Source: Collimonas sp. OK607
GTDB taxonomy: Bacteria; Pseudomonadota; Gammaproteobacteria; Burkholderiales; Burkholderiaceae_D
Assembly (NCBI RefSeq): GCF_900111995.1
Contig: NZ_FOKF01000005.1
Location: 62,001 to 126,000, forward strand
Reading direction: 5' to 3'
DNA: 64,000 nucleotides
The notes beneath the pieces are model-generated. The model was not told the DNA's origin. It was given only the letters and a program-made list of their open reading frames with translations, and ran no database searches. The translations under genes were made by a program, and so were the position numbers. This document shows positions 24,900-34,175 of this stretch, piece by piece. How positions within the stretch are numbered: the stretch's first letter is position 1; the number at the start of each line of letters is the position of its first letter.

Positions 24900-26399
24900 T
24901 TACTTTGCAGTAGGCATCGTGAATTCAGCACCCTTGGCGATGCTATCGGGCCAGCGCTGCATGATGCTCTTGTAGCGCGTATAGAAGCGGATGCCTTCCT
25001 CGCCATAAGCATGATGATCGCCGAACAGCGAGCGCTTCCAGCCGCCGAATGAATGCCACGCCATCGGCACCGGAATCGGCACATTGATGCCAACCATGCC
25101 GACCTGGATCTGCCGTGCGAAAGCGCGTGCGACGCCGCCGTCGCTGGTAAAACAGGAAACGCCGTTGCCGAATTCATGGGCGTTGATCAGTTCCACTGCG
25201 CTGGCCAGGTCCGGCACACGCACCACCGCCAGCACCGGGCCGAAGATTTCTTCCTTGTAGATCGTCATCTCCGGCGTGACGTGATCGAACAACGTGCCGC
25301 CGACGAAGAAACCGTTTTCATGGCCGGCAACGCGCAAGCCACGGCCGTCGACCAGCAGCTTGGCGCCCTCTTCGACACCTTTGGCGATGTAAGCCTCGAC
25401 CTTGGCCTTGTGCACGCCGGTGACCAGCGGCCCCATCTCGGAGTCGGCCTGGTCGCCGTTGCCAATCTTCAGAGCTGCAGCACGTTCTGCCAGCCGCTCC
25501 ACCAGGCGATCGGCGATGTCGCCCACCGCAACCGCCACCGAAATCGCCATGCAGCGCTCGCCGGCGGAACCGTAGGCAGCGCCGATCAAGGCATCGACCG
25601 CCTGATCCAGATCGGCATCCGGCATCACCACCAGATGGTTCTTGGCGCCGCCCAGCGCTTGCACGCGTTTGCCGCGCTTTGCGCCTTCGGTGTAAATGTA
25701 TTCTGCAATCGGGGTCGAACCGACGAAGGAAATTGCCTGCACATCCGGATGCGCGAGCAAGGCATCGACTGCCAGCTTGTCGCCCTGGACCACATTGAAT
25801 ACGCCATCAGGCAAGCCTGCCTGCTTGAGCAGATCGGCGATCAGCAGGCTGGCCGATGGATCGCGCTCGGACGGTTTCAGGATGAAGCAATTGCCGCATG
25901 CTATCGCCACCGGGAACATCCACATCGGGACCATCACCGGGAAGTTGAACGGCGTGATGCCGGCCACCACGCCCAGCGGCTGGCGCAGGTTCCAGTTATC
26001 GATGCCGCCGCCGATATTGTCGGTGTGGCTGGTTTTCAGCAGGTGCGGAATGCCGCAGGCAAATTCCACCACTTCGATGCCGCGTACCACTTCGCCTTTG
26101 GCATCGGAAAACACCTTGCCATGCTCGCGCGTAATCAAGGCTGCCAGCTTGTCATGATTCTGTTCCAGCAGTTCCTTGAACTTGAACATGACACGGGCGC
26201 GACGCAACGGCGAAGTCTCGGACCACTCTGGAAATGCTGCGCGTGCAGCGGCGACGGCTTTATCTACTTCCTGCACAGATGCCAGTGCAACATGGGCGAC
26301 AACTGCGCCGGTGGCTGGATTGAAAACGTCGGAATAGCGCTCGGAGCGGCCGGTCGCCGATGCGCCGGAAATGAAATGATTGATTTGCGGAATACTCAT
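24900..26399 (-). CDS. mmsA: CoA-acylating methylmalonate/malonate-semialdehyde dehydrogenase
   Basis: 499 aa, typical length. Aldehyde dehydrogenase fold with MmsA/IolA-specific motifs: [50 protein letters not shown] and catalytic Cys in GSAGERCMA. It oxidises methylmalonate semialdehyde to propionyl-CoA, or malonate semialdehyde to acetyl-CoA, releasing CO2. Downstream of an omega-amino-acid aminotransferase (39-bp gap), it should finish beta-alanine breakdown: beta-alanine to malonate semialdehyde to acetyl-CoA. Confidence 0.93.
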   Translation of the reverse strand: MSIPQINHFISGASATGRSERYSDVFNPATGAVVAHVALASVQEVDKAVAAARAAFPEWSETSPLRRARVMFKFKELLEQNHDKLAALITREHGKVFSDAKGEVVRGIEVVEFACGIPHLLKTSHTDNIGGGIDNWNLRQPLGVVAGITPFNFPVMVPMWMFPVAIACGNCFILKPSERDPSASLLIADLLKQAGLPDGVFNVVQGDKLAVDALLAHPDVQAISFVGSTPIAEYIYTEGAKRGKRVQALGGAKNHLVVMPDADLDQAVDALIGAAYGSAGERCMAISVAVAVGDIADRLVERLAERAAALKIGNGDQADSEMGPLVTGVHKAKVEAYIAKGVEEGAKLLVDGRGLRVAGHENGFFVGGTLFDHVTPEMTIYKEEIFGPVLAVVRVPDLASAVELINAHEFGNGVSCFTSDGGVARAFARQIQVGMVGINVPIPVPMAWHSFGGWKRSLFGDHHAYGEEGIRFYTRYKSIMQRWPDSIAKGAEFTMPTAK

Positions 26400-26438
26400 A
26401 GTTGTCTCGGTTATTTGGTTGCGGTTACTTTGTTTCGG

Positions 26439-27767
26439 TCACTTTGTTTCATTGAGTGCTTCACGCACTGTGCTGAACATGCGTTCGATTTCTTCCGGTT
26501 GCACGATCAGCGGTGGCGAGAACGCCAGGATGTCGCCGGTGTAGCGCACCATCACACCCTTTTCATAGCACTTGCGGAACACTTCGTAAGCACGCGCACC
26601 CGGCGCTTGTGGCCGTGGCTCCAGCTCAATGCCGGCTACCAGGCCGAGGTTGCGGATATCTTTAACGTGCGGCGCGCCGGCCACGCCGTGTACTGCTTTC
26701 TCGAACAACGGCGACAACTCGCGGGCCCGCTCGAACAGTTGTTCGCTCTTGTATAAATCGAGAGCTGCGATGGCGGCGGCGGCGGCCACCGGATGGGCGG
26801 AATAGGTATAACCGTGCATCAGCTCGATTGCTCCGGCGGCGGCGGATTGCACCACCGTATCGTGGATCTCGCGTTTGACGGCCACTGCACCCATCGGTAT
26901 CGCAGCGTTGTTGATGCCCTTGGCGAGCGTGATCAGATCCGGCGTGACTTTGAAGTATTCGCTGGCGGTGGCAGCCCCGAGGCGACCGAAACCGGTAATC
27001 ACTTCATCGAAAATCAGCAGGATGCCGTGCTTGGTGCACAGTTCGCGCAAGCGTTCCAGATAACCCACCGGCGGAATCAGCACGCCGGTCGATCCAGCCA
27101 GCGGTTCGACGATGACGGCGGCGATGGTTGACGCGTCGTGCAGTGTTACCAGGCGTTCCAGTTCATCCGCCAGATGCGCGCCCCAGGCTGGCTGGCCGCG
27201 GCTGAAGCCGGCTTCGGCGATATTCAGCGTGTGTTGCAAATGATCGACGCCAGGCATCAGGTTGCCGGAGAAGGCCTTGCGGTTATTCAAGATGCCGCCG
27301 ACCGAGATGCCGCCGAAACCGACGCCGTGATAACCGCGTTCACGGCCGATGAAACGGGTGCGTTGGCCCTCACCGCGTGAGCGATGGTAAGCCAGTGCAA
27401 TCTTGAGTGCGCTGTCGACCGCTTCGGAACCGGAATTGGTGAAGAAGATCCGGTCCAGTCCGGCCGGCATCAGTTCGGCCACCTTGCGGGCTGCTTCGAA
27501 CGCCAGCGGATGGCCCATCTGGAACGACGGCGCGTAGTCCATCGTGCCGATCTGGCGCGTCACGGCGGCGGTAATCTCATCGCGGCAATGGCCGGCGTTG
27601 ACGCACCACAGGCCGGCGGTGGCATCCAGTATCGAGCGGCCGTCGGCGGTCTGGTAATACATACCCTTGGCCGAGACGAACATGCGTGGCGCCTCCTTGA
27701 ACTGCCGGTTGGCGGTGAATGGCATCCAGAATGCCGACAGGTCCTGATCCGATTTATTTGTGCTCAT
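26439..27767 (-). CDS. Beta-alanine / omega-amino acid--pyruvate aminotransferase
   Basis: 442 aa from MSTNKSDQDLSAFWMPFTANRQFK, the usual start of this family; a 29-residue upstream extension is rejected. Class-III PLP motifs: FTNSGSEAVDSALKIA, FIGRERGYHGVGFGG, IFDEVITGFGRLG and PLP lysine in LITLAKGINNAAIPMGA. BauA/AptA-type enzymes move the amino group of beta-alanine to pyruvate, giving malonate semialdehyde for the mmsA product. The MocR gene is divergent, with boxes between. Confidence 0.92.
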   Translation of the reverse strand: MSTNKSDQDLSAFWMPFTANRQFKEAPRMFVSAKGMYYQTADGRSILDATAGLWCVNAGHCRDEITAAVTRQIGTMDYAPSFQMGHPLAFEAARKVAELMPAGLDRIFFTNSGSEAVDSALKIALAYHRSRGEGQRTRFIGRERGYHGVGFGGISVGGILNNRKAFSGNLMPGVDHLQHTLNIAEAGFSRGQPAWGAHLADELERLVTLHDASTIAAVIVEPLAGSTGVLIPPVGYLERLRELCTKHGILLIFDEVITGFGRLGAATASEYFKVTPDLITLAKGINNAAIPMGAVAVKREIHDTVVQSAAAGAIELMHGYTYSAHPVAAAAAIAALDLYKSEQLFERARELSPLFEKAVHGVAGAPHVKDIRNLGLVAGIELEPRPQAPGARAYEVFRKCYEKGVMVRYTGDILAFSPPLIVQPEEIERMFSTVREALNETK

Positions 27768-27839
27768 GGTGGCTTCGATGGTGGTGGTGGGCGAGTTAAC
27801 TATAGCGCCGATTATTGCAGTTACACCCCAGATTGTTAG

Positions 27840-27903
27840 ATACACTTGATACAAATCACAGAAAGTGTATTGTTGTGAATGTTAAACTGTACTGAATACA
27901 CTT
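27840..27903. promoter_or_regulatory. Three ATACACTT boxes for the MocR regulator
   Basis: ATACACTT at 27840-27847, its reverse AAGTGTAT at 27863-27870, and ATACACTT again at 27896-27903, all in the 145-bp divergent region. MocR/PdxR regulators typically bind two or three half-sites in mixed direct and inverted order. The third box ends 9 bp before the MocR ATG, suiting autorepression; the first pair faces the catabolic genes. Confidence 0.65.
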
Positions 27904-27912
27904 GAAGACGCC

Positions 27913-29343
27913 ATGACTGAACCAGTAGTTTCACGCTTTCCCTCGCTGTTGCAGCCGCAATCAGCGCTGGGCCTGGTCGAACAGATAGTCGCCGGCTTGA
28001 GCCGGATGATCGACAACGGCAAGTTGCGGCCGGGTGAACGTCTGCCGTCGATCCGTCAGTTCGGGTTAGAACAAGGGGTTAGCAATTCGACCATCGTCGA
28101 AGCTTATGAACGCCTGGTGGCCAGCGGCCTGCTGATTGCGCGGCGCGGTTCCGGTTTCTTCATTGCCAAGCGCGAGCTACCGGAAAGCAGCGACATGCCG
28201 GCTATCCGCCTCAATCCGGTGATCGATTCAGCCTGGCTGTTTTCGGAAGTGTTTGCCGACGAGCGGGTACCCATCAAGGCCGGCTGCGGCTGGCTGCCAA
28301 GCAGCATGCTGGACGGCGAGGGTTTGCATGCCGCCGAGCGGCGCATTGTCCGTTCGCCCGGCGCCCAGCAGGTTGGCTACGGCCATCCATTCGGCTATGG
28401 CCCGCTGCGGCAAACCATCGCCAAATCGTTCGCCAACTGGTCGCTCGATATCGGTCCGGACCAGGTGATTACCACCCATGGCGTAACCCAGGCGCTGGAC
28501 CTGATCATGCGCACCCTGGTCAAACCTGGCGATACCGTTTTCATCGAAGAGCCCGGTTATTGCAATTTGATCGCCATGCTGCGGCTCGCCAACATCCATG
28601 TGGTCGGGGTGCGGCGCACCGTGAACGGGATCGATCTTGAGCAACTGGAAGAACTGGCGCTACTCCATCGGCCGAAGATTTTTTTTACCAATCCAGTCCT
28701 GCAAAATCCAACCGGAACCTCCTATACCCCTGCCTGTGCGATGCGGGTATTGCAAGCCGCCGAGCGGCATGGCTTCTGGGTGGTGGAAGACGATCTGTAC
28801 CGTGAACTGGCGCAGCCTACCGATCCGATGCTGGCCGCACTGGATGGCTTGCGGCGGGTGATTTATGTCAGCGGCTTCTCCAAAACCATTGCGCCGTCGC
28901 TGCGGCTAGGCTTCATCGTCTGCCAAAGCGATCTCGCCAAGGAGTTTGCGCGTACCAAGATGGTGTTGACGCTGACCAATTCTGAAATTACCGAACGCCT
29001 GGTCTACAACGCGCTGACTGAAGGTCATCACCGTCGTCATGTCGAACGCCTGGCCAGCACTTTGCTGACCGCGCAAGCGCGGGTCAGCGCCCGGCTGGAA
29101 GATGCCGGCTTGCTGCCGTTCGGGCCGCCGCGTGGCGGCATGTTTTATTGGGCCAGGATGCAGCGCTCGGCATTAAGCGCCAAGGAAATCGGCGATCAAG
29201 CCTTGAAAGAAGGCATCTGGCTGGCGCCGGGAGAGTTCTTTTACGTGTCGCAACCCGAACATCCGTGGTTTCGTTTCAATGTCGCCTTCTCGGATTTGCC
29301 TAAGCTATCCGATTTCTTCCGTAAGCTGGCGGCCTGCTACTAA
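27913..29343 (+). CDS. MocR-type regulator (GntR HTH + class-I aminotransferase domain)
   Basis: 476 aa. Residues about 18-85 are a GntR winged helix (GLSRMIDNGKLRPGERLPSIRQFGLEQGVSNSTIVEAYERLVASGLL). From about 120 the protein is a fold-type-I aminotransferase domain (TTHGVTQALDLIMRTLVKPGDTVFIEEPGY, FFTNPVLQNPTGTSY, YVSGFSKTIAPSLRLGF with the PLP Lys). MocR proteins sense PLP-amino acid adducts. Divergent from the beta-alanine genes, it is their probable activator, with beta-alanine or a related amine as effector. Confidence 0.92.
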   Translation: MTEPVVSRFPSLLQPQSALGLVEQIVAGLSRMIDNGKLRPGERLPSIRQFGLEQGVSNSTIVEAYERLVASGLLIARRGSGFFIAKRELPESSDMPAIRLNPVIDSAWLFSEVFADERVPIKAGCGWLPSSMLDGEGLHAAERRIVRSPGAQQVGYGHPFGYGPLRQTIAKSFANWSLDIGPDQVITTHGVTQALDLIMRTLVKPGDTVFIEEPGYCNLIAMLRLANIHVVGVRRTVNGIDLEQLEELALLHRPKIFFTNPVLQNPTGTSYTPACAMRVLQAAERHGFWVVEDDLYRELAQPTDPMLAALDGLRRVIYVSGFSKTIAPSLRLGFIVCQSDLAKEFARTKMVLTLTNSEITERLVYNALTEGHHRRHVERLASTLLTAQARVSARLEDAGLLPFGPPRGGMFYWARMQRSALSAKEIGDQALKEGIWLAPGEFFYVSQPEHPWFRFNVAFSDLPKLSDFFRKLAACY

Positions 29344-29363
29344 CGGCCGCTGCCCCCCCCAAT

Positions 29364-29398
29364 AAAAAACCCGCGCACTTATCATGAGGCGTGGGTTT
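29364..29398 (-). terminator. Terminator of the DUF4148 gene (minus strand)
   Basis: Stem AAACCCGCGC (29367-29376) / GCGTGGGTTT (29389-29398) with one mismatch. On the minus strand the hairpin is followed by a run of T residues. It lies between convergent genes and may also end the MocR transcript. Confidence 0.8.
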
Positions 29399-29429
29399 CG
29401 TCGACAGGTCAAAAGCGGATCGCGGACGA

Positions 29430-29843
29430 TCAGTTACCTGTGTATGTATCAAGCGGATAGTTCGAGCCGGAAAAATCGAGCTGGCCAGAAGCGCGTGCGG
29501 CGACGAGTTCCGACTTGACTTGAGCACGGGTCTTGCCTGGTGCGGTGGAGGGGATAAATACCGGATAGTCTGCATCGTTGAAATTAAGTTCTCCGGCGGC
29601 GCGGGCTTTTACTACTTCTGCCTTCACTTCAGCGCGAGTCTTGCCGGCGACATTGCTTTGTACACGGGCAGGCACGAAGGCCGGATAATTCGAACCGGCG
29701 AAGTCGAGTTCACCGGCAGCACGAGCCCTTGCCAGTTCTGACTGAACTTGAGCGCGGGTGAGCGGGGTGGCGTTGTCAGCAGCGAATACAGGAGCTGAAA
29801 TAGTTGCTGCGAGTGCCAATGCGGCGATCAGTTGGGTTTTCAT
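29430..29843 (-). CDS. Exported DUF4148 protein with three repeats
   Basis: 137 aa with a cleavable signal (ends SAPVFA). The mature part is three copies of a roughly 33-residue unit of the form T-R-A-x-V-x-x-E-(L/V)-x-x-A-R-A-x-G-(E/Q)-L-(D/N)-F-x-x-x-x-Y-P, at about residues 28-54, 67-95 and 106-132. DUF4148 is frequent in Burkholderiales as a small periplasmic protein, usually with one unit; function unknown. Divergent from the TetR gene across an operator-rich 600-bp region. Confidence 0.9.
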   Translation of the reverse strand: MKTQLIAALALAATISAPVFAADNATPLTRAQVQSELARARAAGELDFAGSNYPAFVPARVQSNVAGKTRAEVKAEVVKARAAGELNFNDADYPVFIPSTAPGKTRAQVKSELVAARASGQLDFSGSNYPLDTYTGN

Positions 29844-29959
29844 GATGGTTTCTTTCTTTTGAAGTTAATGACAAAGTGCCAAATACAGCGGTCACACAAG
29901 CGCATGTACTGACGGTTAGGCATCTTTGCTGCACCGTCGTGGCTGTAGATCAGGGTTTT

Positions 29960-29989
29960 AATGTTATCTACTACTAGGTAGATAACATT
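29960..29989. promoter_or_regulatory. Palindromic operator 1 of 3 (TetR type)
   Basis: Perfect 12-bp arms AATGTTATCTAC (29960-29971) and GTAGATAACATT (29978-29989), 6-bp centre. About 117 bp upstream of the DUF4148 start. Confidence 0.7.
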
Positions 29990-30172
29990 GGAAATAAAAA
30001 AGCATCTTTTCTAATCGATGCTTTGAATCTCTATACCTATCGTCTACAGTCCGGGCACGTTGATTGATCCAGTTATTAATCAATAAATAATCAATAATTA
30101 CTCAATAAAAACTTTATCTGGGTCAGCTGCTACTAAAAACAACGTGTCTGCAACTACTGTAAGGTCACTATA

Positions 30173-30195
30173 GTTATCTACTGGTAGGTAGTCAA
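30173..30195. promoter_or_regulatory. Palindromic operator 2 of 3 (TetR type)
   Basis: GTTATCTAC (30173-30181), 6-bp centre, GTAGTCAA (30188-30195). Left arm identical to site 1, right arm degenerate. Confidence 0.55.
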
Positions 30196-30257
30196 ATAGT
30201 ATTTGCTTATAATAAAAAATCATTACCAAATTGCCGACAGGGCGAGGAAATCGCTTG

Positions 30258-30281
30258 ATTGTCTACCTTTCAGTAGATAAT
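30258..30281. promoter_or_regulatory. Palindromic operator 3 of 3 (TetR type)
   Basis: ATTGTCTAC (30258-30266), 6-bp centre, GTAGATAAT (30273-30281), one mismatch in 9 bp. Located 165 bp before the TetR start. The rest of 29844-30445 is AT-rich with no gene visible. Confidence 0.6.
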
Positions 30282-30445
30282 ATGTGTACAAAGCGTCTTT
30301 AAGATTTTGCCTGTCACATCGTCATCGGCAGGACATTGCCGATTGGTGGCTAAAGACGTAGCATGGCGGTCGTTATGGTATGTGTAGCCGCCTGAAATAC
30401 GTTCACCGTGTTTTGCGTCTCTATCTCTTTATAGGTAAAAAAATC

Positions 30446-31060
30446 ATGAAGACCGTTTCCCCCGTACGCGAACAACTACTGGAGCACACGCTGGTCCTGA
30501 TGGGAACGCGCGGCTACAACGGCTTCAGTTACCGTGACCTGGCCGAGCTGGTCGGCGTCAAGACTTCCAGCATCCACTATTATTTCCCGACCAAGGAAGA
30601 TCTGGCGTTGGCCGCAGTACAAGCTTATGCGACCAACATTGGCGACGTCATTCGCGGTATGGATGCCAACGCGCCGCTCAAGGAGCAGGTCGAGCAATAC
30701 CTGGCTTTGTGGCGCAAGAACCTCGGCACCAGCCGGGTTTGCCTGTGCGGCATGCTAGCCTCCGAAGCCAACAGCCTGCCGCAAAATGTGCTCAACACTA
30801 TACAGAACTTTTACTCCATGCACGAGGCCTGGATTACTCAGCGCCTGGAGCGCGCAGTTGCTGAAAAGGGTGTGAAACTGCCAGCGACGCCATCCATTTA
30901 CGCCATGACAATCCTGGGCGCCTTGCAAAGCGGACTGGTTTCCGCGCGTCTGTTTGGCAAACCTTGCCGGCTCGATGCCGCATCGGCAATGTTGCGTTCC
31001 GCCGTGACCCCGGAAGGCGGCAAGCAGCGGGCGGCAGAAGCCGACGTTGTACTTTCCTGA
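30446..31060 (+). CDS. TetR/AcrR-family regulator
   Basis: 204 aa from MKTVSPVREQLLEHTLVLMGTRGYNGFSYRDLAELVGVKTSSIHYYFPTKEDL (ATG 30446; upstream extension rejected). N-terminal TetR helix-turn-helix, residues about 5-50. The ligand domain carries RVCLCGMLASEA, a segment with two cysteines like that of NemR-group regulators, which sense electrophiles or chlorine species. It stands alone downstream of three matching palindromes, suggesting autoregulation and control of the divergent DUF4148 gene. Confidence 0.9.
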   Translation: MKTVSPVREQLLEHTLVLMGTRGYNGFSYRDLAELVGVKTSSIHYYFPTKEDLALAAVQAYATNIGDVIRGMDANAPLKEQVEQYLALWRKNLGTSRVCLCGMLASEANSLPQNVLNTIQNFYSMHEAWITQRLERAVAEKGVKLPATPSIYAMTILGALQSGLVSARLFGKPCRLDAASAMLRSAVTPEGGKQRAAEADVVLS

Positions 31061-31368
31061 CCCTGGCAAGAGGCCGCTCGTGCATCCTGCCATGAGCGGC
31101 GGCAACTCTTCAATTCCCGCATCCTCGTTCCTGCTCTAGCCCTTCTTATAATTCATCTTCCAATCCCTGTTGCGCGCCATGCACAACAAATCCTCATAGT
31201 GCCAGCCTGATATTTCAGCAGTTGCAATCGAAATTGCGATTGACATGGAAAAATTTCGCCCCTACCATTGTTTCATATATCAATACGTTGTTTTGTTAGA
31301 TAAAACATCAGAGCGACCGGAACGATCCGAGCCGCCATTGAATTTTTTTCAACCGGGAGGAGTACTAC
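31061..31368. other. Intergenic region, TetR gene to porin
   Basis: A 7-bp hairpin GCCGCTC/GAGCGGC (31073-31100) follows the TetR gene without a T-run. An inverted repeat CAATCG-N6-CGATTG (31225-31242) lies about 130 bp upstream of the porin start and may be an operator or activator site. No gene seen. Confidence 0.45.
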
Positions 31369-32580
31369 ATGAAGAAGTCCATAGTTGCATTGTCAGTTTT
31401 AGGCACTTTCAGCTACGCCGCGCATGCGCAAACCAACGTTACGGTCTACGGCTTGCTGGATTCGGGCGTTACCTACGTCAACAAAATCGCCGCTCCGACT
31501 ACCGCCAACACGCGCGGCACAGGCAGCCGTTTCAGCGTCGATTCCGGCGATCTGCAGCAATCGCGTTTCGGCTTCAAGGGCGTGGAAGATCTGGGCGGCG
31601 GCATGAAAGCCCTGTTCAACCTGGAAGGTGGATTTTCTGTCGATACTGGCGCCTCGGGCCAGGGCGGCCTGACATTCGGCCGGACTTCGACCGTTGGCCT
31701 GTCCGGCAATTACGGTACCGTGCAACTGGGACGCCGCAAAGACTTCATCGACGAAGTGGCAACCTACTATTCCAGCGTTTACGATTTCGGCGTGTTCATC
31801 AACGGCGTCCACGATAACAACCTGGACCGCGTCGGCGGCAATCGCGCCAACAACCAGATCCGCTACGATACGCCGCTGCTCAAGGGCCTGGTCCTGAATG
31901 CAACCTATGGTTTCGGCGAAACAGCCGGTTCGACATCGACCGGGCAATCGCTGGGATTCGGCGCAAATTATGCCAACGGTCCGTTCGGCATCGGTTTCGG
32001 CTACTGGCAATCGAAACTCGGCACGCTGTCGGGTGGGGTGAATACTTCCAGCGATCAGGGTACGACCCTGGGCGCCGGCTGCACACCGAGCTACGGCCAT
32101 CCGGGCGATACCTGCATCAAGACCTGGATGCTGGGCACCAGCTATAAAGCCGGTCCGTGGCGCGTGTTCGGCGCCTGGTCCAAAGTGTTGCAACCGCTGG
32201 CTACCTACGGCGGCAACCAGGCACCGCTGGCGGCAAAGTTTGTCGGCGCGGCCGGTTCGGCGGCGTTTACCGCCGGCGGTTCCAACAACAACAGCACCAA
32301 CGTGTTCGACCTGGGCGTCAACTACAGCATCTCCGACAGCCTGCGCCTGGTCAGCAGCGTGTTGCAATCGCGTTATGATTTCGTCGGCAGCAGCACCAAG
32401 GGCCGCCTGACGCAATTCAACCTGGGCCTCGATTATGCGTTCTCGAAACGCACCGACCTGTACAGCTATGTGGCCAATCTGCGTGCCTCGGACATGTACA
32501 GCCCGGGCATCACCGGCGGCGCACCTGGCGCTGACAATATACAAACCGCGTTCACAGTCGGCTTGCGCCACAAGTTCTAA
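31369..32580 (+). CDS. Outer-membrane porin (Gram-negative porin, GBP family)
   Basis: 403 aa, strong GGGAGGAG site before the ATG. Signal peptide MKKSIVALSVLGTFSYAAHAQ, then NVTVYGLLDSGVTYVNK, the classical first strand of Burkholderiales porins. Alternating amphipathic strands run to a C-terminal Phe (VGLRHKF), the BAM recognition residue. Forms a trimeric diffusion channel. Followed after 113 bp by a permease gene, suggesting a matched outer/inner membrane uptake route. Confidence 0.95.
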   Translation: MKKSIVALSVLGTFSYAAHAQTNVTVYGLLDSGVTYVNKIAAPTTANTRGTGSRFSVDSGDLQQSRFGFKGVEDLGGGMKALFNLEGGFSVDTGASGQGGLTFGRTSTVGLSGNYGTVQLGRRKDFIDEVATYYSSVYDFGVFINGVHDNNLDRVGGNRANNQIRYDTPLLKGLVLNATYGFGETAGSTSTGQSLGFGANYANGPFGIGFGYWQSKLGTLSGGVNTSSDQGTTLGAGCTPSYGHPGDTCIKTWMLGTSYKAGPWRVFGAWSKVLQPLATYGGNQAPLAAKFVGAAGSAAFTAGGSNNNSTNVFDLGVNYSISDSLRLVSSVLQSRYDFVGSSTKGRLTQFNLGLDYAFSKRTDLYSYVANLRASDMYSPGITGGAPGADNIQTAFTVGLRHKF

Positions 32581-32597
32581 GCTGGTGTAACACAGCA

Positions 32598-32629
32598 CGG
32601 GCCGGACTGCTACAAGCAGTCCCGGCCCG
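32598..32629 (+). terminator. Strong hairpin after the porin gene
   Basis: Fourteen-pair stem CGGGCCGG-ACTGCT / AGCAGT-CCCGGCCCG with a single bulged base and 3-nt loop, 17 bp after the porin stop. The downstream sequence is A-rich, not T-rich. It may stop most transcription or protect the porin mRNA 3' end while allowing some read-through into the permease gene. Confidence 0.5.
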
Positions 32630-32693
32630 CGCATCAAAATAAAAACAGCGCATCAAAAGCAGATTATTCTGTAAAACATAGACGGAGATCAGC

Positions 32694-34109
32694 ATGGCAA
32701 CCAGCACAGACAGCGAAAAACAAGATGCACACGGCAAAAGCCGCATGCTGCATCCGGTCGCGATGATGCTGTTGATCATGCTGGTCGCCATCGGCCTGAC
32801 TTACATACTGGATTCGGGACAATTCCAGCGCCACGCAAAGCTGGTGATCCCCGGCACCTATCAACTGATCGCCAAAGAACGCGACCTGACTGCCTTGCTT
32901 GCCACCAGCCCGGCAGTCAGCAGCGCCGAGCGCGCCTACCCCGCTAGCCTGTTCTCCGCCATGGCGGCGATTCCTGCCGGCCTGGCCAAGAGCGCGCCGC
33001 TGGTATTCATGATCATGTTCATCGGCGGCATGTTCGGCGTGCTGCGCAAGAGCGGCGCCCTGGATGCAGGCATCGACCGGCTGCTGGTACGCACCGGCGG
33101 CAACGTCTATCTGCTGACGCCGGTCCTGATGCTGGCGATTGCGGCCGGCAGCACTTTCCTCGGCCTGATCTCGGAATACCTGGTGATCATCCCGATGATG
33201 CTGATCCTGGCGCAGCGACTCGGGCTGGGTCCGCTGTACGCCACCGCGTTGGTGGCGATCGCTGCAAAAGTCGGTTACCTGGCCTCGGTCACCAATCCGC
33301 TGGCGCTGGTGATCGCGCAGCCGCTAGTGCAAGTGCCTTTGCTGAGCGGCGCCGGACTTCGGCTGTTCGTGTTTGCGCTGTTCCTGGCGATCGGCATCGC
33401 CTATTTGCTGCTATACGTAAAACGCCACGGTTATACCTTGCCGGTCGAATTGAATCAGGACAACTGTCTTTCGCTGTCGCATCGCTTTGTACTGATGGTG
33501 GTCGGCGTTAGCGTCATCGTGCTGGTGATCGGCACCAGTGCCTGGAAATGGGGCGATATCCAGCTCGGCGCTTTCTATATTTTCGAAGGCATCATCATCG
33601 CCATCGCCGCCGGCATGTCGGTACGCACCGCATGCGATGCTTTTGTCGAGGGCATGAAAGGCATGATGCTGGCCGGCCTGCTGATCGGCTTGGCGAAAGC
33701 AATTGAAATCGTCCTGCATGACAGCCTGGTGCTGGATACCGTGATTTATCACCTGGCTACCATCGTCGAAGGGCGTAGCAAGATTTTTGCCGCAGAAGGC
33801 ATGATCCTGGTGCAGATGCTGCTGGATGTGCTGATCCCGTCGACCTCTGGCAAGGCAGCCATCAGCATGCCGATCCTGGGTCCGATCGGCCATCTGTCCG
33901 GCGTCAGCGGCCAAAGCGTGGTGCTGGCATTTTTATTCGGCAACGGCCTGACCAATATGATCACGCCGACTTCCGGCATGTTGCTGGCCTACCTGGCGAC
34001 CGGCAAAGTCGGTTACGGCACCTGGATTCGTTTCATTCTCCCGTTGTTCGCCATTTTTACGGTGCTGGCGATGGCCGTGATGGCGTTTGCGGTATTTAGC
34101 GGCTATTGA
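32694..34109 (+). CDS. YfcC-family (DcuC-like) inner-membrane permease
   Basis: 471 aa, about 11-12 membrane segments. HPVAMMLLIMLVAIGLTYILDSGQFQR, PLVFMIMFIGGMFGVLRKSGALDAGI, STFLGLISEYLVIIPMM, LIPSTSGKAAISMPILGP and NGLTNMITPTSGMLLAYLA match the YfcC/DcuC ion-transporter group, implicated in uptake of dicarboxylates, basic amino acids or peptides. It is followed by N-formylglutamate amidohydrolase and IclR genes (66- and 16-bp gaps), so an N-acyl amino acid is a possible substrate; this is inference. Confidence 0.85.
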   Translation: MATSTDSEKQDAHGKSRMLHPVAMMLLIMLVAIGLTYILDSGQFQRHAKLVIPGTYQLIAKERDLTALLATSPAVSSAERAYPASLFSAMAAIPAGLAKSAPLVFMIMFIGGMFGVLRKSGALDAGIDRLLVRTGGNVYLLTPVLMLAIAAGSTFLGLISEYLVIIPMMLILAQRLGLGPLYATALVAIAAKVGYLASVTNPLALVIAQPLVQVPLLSGAGLRLFVFALFLAIGIAYLLLYVKRHGYTLPVELNQDNCLSLSHRFVLMVVGVSVIVLVIGTSAWKWGDIQLGAFYIFEGIIIAIAAGMSVRTACDAFVEGMKGMMLAGLLIGLAKAIEIVLHDSLVLDTVIYHLATIVEGRSKIFAAEGMILVQMLLDVLIPSTSGKAAISMPILGPIGHLSGVSGQSVVLAFLFGNGLTNMITPTSGMLLAYLATGKVGYGTWIRFILPLFAIFTVLAMAVMAFAVFSGY

Positions 34110-34175
34110 CAGACTTGATTGACCGCTGGCCCACAGGGCCGTTTTTCACAGAACACAGAAGTTTCAAGGATCACC

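Noticed and set aside
25053-26756. 567-codon plus-strand reading frame over mmsA
   Set aside because: It is antisense to mmsA and the aminotransferase, both with clear family motifs. Its translation is low-complexity and matches nothing.
31399-32637. 412-codon minus-strand reading frame over the porin
   Set aside because: Shadow of the porin gene; composition typical of an antisense frame.
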